Assembly: GCA_934045075.1 (NCBI GenBank)
Contig: OW203734.1
Location: 11,729,516-11,793,515, forward strand
Length of the DNA: 64,000 nucleotides
Origin: Yponomeuta sedellus
Taxonomy: Eukaryota; Arthropoda; Insecta; Lepidoptera; Yponomeutidae
Reading direction: 5' to 3'
Positions 63,559 to 64,000 of the stretch are shown one piece after another. The first letter of the stretch is position 1. Each line of letters opens with the position of its first letter. The notes below the pieces were generated by a model. That model was not told the DNA's origin. It saw only the letters and a program-made list of their open reading frames with translations, and searched no databases. The translations under genes were made by a program, and so were the position numbers.

Positions 63559-64000
63559 TAATAATTATTGTTTGAATTGAATCGCGAAAGTGACGTTTAT
63601 CTCACAACACCTAGCAGAGTGTGGACAATAGTAAAACGCTAGATGTTGCTCGGTTGATATAATATATCTTTATTGGAGGTGATATATTATGCACATGTAT
63701 TGGCCGTTTATAATCCTATCCTGATACAATGACTGACACCTGACACTGACTGAAAATATTATTTTCAGCAAGTCTTCCACATCACAACAAACAATGGTAA
63801 CCTAGCGATATTCAAATCGGTGTCAGTCATTGTATCAGGATAGGATTATAACCGGCCAATACATGTGCATAATATATCACCTCCAATAAAGATATATTAT
63901 ATCAACCGAGCAACATCTAGCGTTTTACTATTGTCCACACTCTGCTAGGTGTTGTGAGATAAACGTCACTTTCGCGATTCAATTCAAACAATAATTATTA
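63559..64000. repeat. long inverted repeat, at least 182-bp arms
   Basis: 63559-63740 is the reverse complement of 63819-64000 with one mismatch, around a 78-bp spacer. The right arm runs to the last base, so the full arm length and any target duplication are unknown. The arms contain no open frame. Either a young foldback or MITE element or a fresh inverted duplication. Confidence 0.93.

Noticed and set aside
1..64000. CRISPR arrays or bacterial operons
   Set aside because: No regularly spaced identical repeats with unique spacers and no ribosome-binding-site-led gene series; the content is that of an insect genome.

Overview
The window looks like a stretch of moth or butterfly (Lepidoptera) nuclear genome: AT-rich, with almost no intact host coding sequence and packed with transposon relics. 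The basis is the set of repeats. There are 5S-rRNA-derived and tRNA-derived SINEs, Helitron ends finishing in CTAG, LINE 3' tails with short tandem tails, a mariner, a hAT, and a repeat opening ttagggttccgtacc and closing with ttggccgg that I know as common in Lepidoptera. There is no rRNA gene, no credible functional tRNA gene, no CRISPR array and no bacterial-type operon. The species cannot be named from the sequence.

Family labels used below. 5S-SINE: 5S-derived SINE of about 350 bp with two head variants, A and B. T1: tRNA-like SINE of about 305 bp whose B-box side ends in ctctaaatagg and an A-rich tail. T2: tRNA-like SINE with the body caatgactttgtttaatttc. T3: body tagcaataccactcgctaac, 3' end (CT)n then ctgcagtg. 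T4: tRNA-like SINE with the body ccacactaggataccctgtg. T5: tRNA-like SINE at 54.7 kb. LINE-a: fragments of a WFGHV-type C-terminus. LINE-b: fragments of the KLKWQWAGHI-type C-terminus and its ggctatattagtcc 3' end.

Layout. 0-5 kb: SINE and LINE fragments nested in each other. 5-7 kb: mostly unique DNA, with one stop-free segment behind a splice-acceptor-like site that is the best candidate host exon. 7-20 kb: scattered SINEs, MITEs, Helitron pieces and LINE tails in AT-rich DNA. 20.6-22.4 kb: a decayed YqaJ-type nuclease gene on the minus strand, split by two SINE insertions and abutting a hAT terminal fragment. 23.7-24.3 kb: a Helitron split by a LINE. 25.3-30.4 kb: a complete but inactivated Ty3/Gypsy retrotransposon on the minus strand, with LTRs, a 5-bp target duplication, gag, protease, RT/RNase H and integrase. 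30.9-31.5 kb: two adjoining Helitrons, one holding a LINE that holds another LINE. 32-54 kb: more SINEs, MITEs, LINE tails and several near-perfect hairpins. 55.1-56.4 kb: a broken mariner. 57.8-59.2 kb: a 5S-SINE split by a 1.1-kb hAT with an 8-bp target duplication. The last 440 bp are a near-perfect inverted repeat cut by the window end.

The most unusual signal is the T1 SINE. Seven insertions begin on the left at nearly the same internal position in antisense. Five of these carry sense-strand tail sequence at their other end, and six have matching 12-15 bp target duplications. Two hold several units, up to 784 bp, within a single target duplication. One of them landed in the loop of a 54-bp perfect hairpin. 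This fits twin priming at a fixed internal oligo-A site together with multimeric templates. The window also holds at least seven other small perfect or near-perfect hairpins unrelated in sequence.
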